Assembly: GCA_022720335.1 (NCBI GenBank) | Contig: JAIHVJ010000192.1 | Span: 1-8,502 of the forward strand | Direction of reading: 5' to 3' | DNA length: 8,502 bases | Origin: Collinsella sp. | GTDB taxonomy: Bacteria; Actinomycetota; Coriobacteriia; Coriobacteriales; Coriobacteriaceae | In this document: positions 7,383 to 8,502 of the stretch, piece by piece | Layout: each line of letters opens with the position of its first letter | Position numbering within the stretch: position 1 is the first letter of the stretch | The notes under the pieces: generated by a model | What the model was told of the DNA's origin: nothing | Database searches by the model: none | Seen by the model: the letters and a program-made list of their open reading frames with translations, nothing else | Translations under genes and position numbers: made by a program

Positions 7383-7385
7383 GGC

Positions 7386-7402
7386 GTTAACCGTAGGTTT
7401 AC
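7386..7402. promoter_or_regulatory. Candidate LysR binding palindrome
   Basis: GTTAACC-GTA-GGTTTAC is an interrupted palindrome with 6 of 7 pairs matching per arm. Its centre (7394) is about 65 bp upstream of the predicted operon start and covers the LysR gene's own predicted start. This is the classical place of the LysR recognition site, which gives autorepression plus activation of the divergent operon. It is not an exact T-N11-A box, so this remains inference from symmetry and position. Confidence 0.4.
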
Positions 7403-7455
7403 ACCGTGCGATGCAGTTTTTCTCAATTGAGCGCGTGACCTGCGAAAACAACCCC

Positions 7456-7477
7456 CTGTGGCATCATGTGGCCACAG
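7456..7477 (+). other. Hairpin/palindrome in the LysR leader
   Basis: CTGTGGC (7456-7462) pairs with GCCACAG (7471-7477) around 8 nt. The overlapping TGTGGCCACA (7467-7476) is a perfect 10-bp palindrome. It lies 21-43 nt before the GTG start and covers the alternative ATG at 7466. This argues against the ATG as start and may influence translation. Confidence 0.35.
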
Positions 7478-7498
7478 ACGCGAAAACGGGAGATTGAC

Positions 7499-8377
7499 GT
7501 GTACGATCGACGACTTGAGGCCATATCGGCCGCCGCGGAGCTGGGAAGCTTCTCACGGGCGGCGGCAAAATTGCGCGTGTCGACCCCGGCGCTCGTCAAG
7601 CAGGTGTCGGGCTTCGAGGCCGAGTTCGGCATCACACTGTTCGAGCGCTCGCATTCGGGTGTTAAGGTGACGCCGGCAGGTGCTCTGCTGGTGGACGATG
7701 CACGTTCGATCATGCGGCAGTCCGAGGACGCGCTACGCCGTGCCCGACGCGCAGCGGGCGATGGCGGCGCGGTGCGCCTGGGCGTATCGATGATGTGCCC
7801 AGGCCGTCAGACGCTTTCGATGTGGACGGGCGTGCACGAGTTGGAGCCGTCGTTGCGCTTTGAGATCGTGCCGGTAAGCGACCTCTACGACGAGCGCGAG
7901 ACCGTCATGCGCAGCTTGGGCCGCGAGGTCGATGTGGTGCAGTCGAGTTTTTCGACTCCGCGCTGGGGTGATGCCTGCCAAAAGCTCCGCATCGTCAACG
8001 TGCCGTTTTATATCGACCTGCCGCGCACGAGCCCGCTGGCGCGCAAGACGCGCATCACGGTTGCCGACCTGGAGGGCAAGCGCCTGCGCGTGCTCCGTCA
8101 CGGCAACGACGCTATGGACAGCCTGCGTATCGATCTGTTGGCCGACGGCGGCGTGGATGTGATCGACGTGGATAGCTTCGACTTTGCGCTCTTTAACGAG
8201 GCGGAGGAAAAGGGTGACGCGGTACTCACCTGCGGCGCGTGGTCGGGCGTGCACCCGGCCTTTGTGGGCGTACCGTTCCTGTGCGGCCGCGAGGTGCCGG
8301 TCTTTCTGCACTACCCGCTCGAGCCCACCCTCCAAGTACAAAAATTCGTCAACGCCATGGCCCAACTTCTCAAATAG
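7499..8377 (+). CDS. LysR-type transcriptional regulator
   Basis: A 292-residue LysR-family protein of normal length. The N-terminal winged helix-turn-helix is clear: LEAISAAAELGSFSRAAAKL, then TPALVKQVSGFEAEFGITLFER, closing at residue 50, followed by the linker helix and a periplasmic-binding-like effector domain (about residues 85-290). The GTG at 7499 is preferred over an in-frame ATG at 7466 for two reasons. CGGGAGA stands 6 nt before it, while the ATG has no ribosome site and lies in a palindrome. Family proteins also begin a few residues before this helix. It is divergent from the SDR-MFS-Gfo/Idh operon, the usual sign that it controls that operon in response to the substrate or an intermediate. 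The effector domain departs from well-studied members, so the ligand cannot be inferred. Confidence 0.92.
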   Translation: MYDRRLEAISAAAELGSFSRAAAKLRVSTPALVKQVSGFEAEFGITLFERSHSGVKVTPAGALLVDDARSIMRQSEDALRRARRAAGDGGAVRLGVSMMCPGRQTLSMWTGVHELEPSLRFEIVPVSDLYDERETVMRSLGREVDVVQSSFSTPRWGDACQKLRIVNVPFYIDLPRTSPLARKTRITVADLEGKRLRVLRHGNDAMDSLRIDLLADGGVDVIDVDSFDFALFNEAEEKGDAVLTCGAWSGVHPAFVGVPFLCGREVPVFLHYPLEPTLQVQKFVNAMAQLLK

Positions 8378-8424
8378 CTCATTTGGGACGGGGTTTTTGA
8401 CTACTTTTGTCGCCCTTACAAAAC

Positions 8425-8462
8425 GAGGCCCTGGCCAAACGGCCAGGGCCTCACAAACTTTT
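8425..8462. terminator. Strong intrinsic terminator, probably bidirectional
   Basis: GAGGCCCTGGCC (8425-8436) and GGCCAGGGCCTC (8441-8452) make a perfect 12-bp stem with loop AAAC. On the plus strand TTTT follows at 8459-8462; on the minus strand GTTTTG follows the stem directly. It ends the LysR transcript, and probably also a converging minus-strand transcript from the right edge. Confidence 0.85.
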
Positions 8463-8470
8463 ATTCCGTT

Positions 8471-8502
8471 CTACATGACGGGCTGATCGCGCACAGGAGG
8501 GC
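8471..8502 (-). CDS. Probable 3' end of an unidentified minus-strand gene (partial)
   Basis: A minus-strand frame open from the right edge ends with ...PPVRDQPVM and a TAG stop at 8473-8471. This is just beyond the bidirectional terminator, as expected for a gene convergent with LysR. Only nine full codons are visible, so no family can be named. The same bases read on the plus strand as CAGGAGGGC, which could instead be a ribosome site for a gene starting past the edge. Confidence 0.3.
   Translation of the reverse strand, partial: PPVRDQPVM

Noticed and set aside
5266..7497. A 743-codon plus-strand open frame opposite the SDR-MFS genes
   Set aside because: Its translation is low-complexity, rich in Gly, Asp, His and Arg, with no domain. 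It mirrors the codon bias of the real minus-strand genes, which carry clear SDR and MFS motifs.
3818..8392. TTTGGGACGGG shared by the tex leader (minus, 3828-3818) and the LysR 3' region (8382-8392)
   Set aside because: It is only 11 bp long; several such matches are expected by chance in a window of this size when both strands are compared.

Overview
This is a GC-rich bacterial chromosomal window, densely coded on both strands. Codon use, the short AT-rich promoter gaps, the Shine-Dalgarno-led starts and the protein variants suggest a gut coriobacterium, most likely Collinsella or a close relative. That placement is inference; no rRNA or marker gene is present.

Layout: (1) Positions 1-59, minus: the first codons of a THUMP/RlmL-type RNA methyltransferase, divergent from (2) a complete HAD-IIB (Cof-like) phosphatase at 135-962, plus. 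(3) An AT-rich gap rich in inverted repeats, then a transaldolase-family gene at 1156-1644, plus. This gene lacks the middle of the protein, including the segment that carries the Schiff-base lysine in the family. (4) A gene-free stretch, 1645-2025, with a 17-bp palindrome bracketed by a 19-bp duplication of the transaldolase 3' end, then a strong intrinsic terminator. (5) A broken tex gene (RNA-binding S1/HhH protein) at 2026-3764, minus, in three pieces in different frames with two stretches missing. (6) Another gene-free stretch, 3765-4175, with a 140-bp element that has 19-bp perfect terminal inverted repeats, and the terminator of the next operon. (7) A minus-strand catabolic-looking operon read from 7266 down to 4176: short-chain dehydrogenase, OFA-like MFS transporter, Gfo/Idh/MocA dehydrogenase. 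It is divergent from (8) a LysR-type regulator at 7499-8377, plus. (9) A probably bidirectional terminator and the likely 3' end of a minus-strand gene at the right edge.

The operon and its divergent regulator make a coherent unit. A small polyol, cyclitol or organic-acid-like substrate would be imported by the MFS protein and oxidised by two NAD(P)-dependent enzymes, with LysR controlling the shared 232-bp promoter region. A palindrome centred near -65 of the predicted operon start suits LysR binding. The substrate cannot be read from the sequence.

The most unusual aspect is that four coding losses lie within about 5.3 kb: one inside the transaldolase, two inside tex, and one that removes the SDR C-terminus and fuses the SDR in frame to the MFS transporter. 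The remaining coding sequence looks intact. This is either recent multi-gene decay or, at least as likely, a set of assembly or gap-closing errors. I found no CRISPR array, tRNA, rRNA, transposase or phage gene, and nothing I would call a new defence or mobile system.
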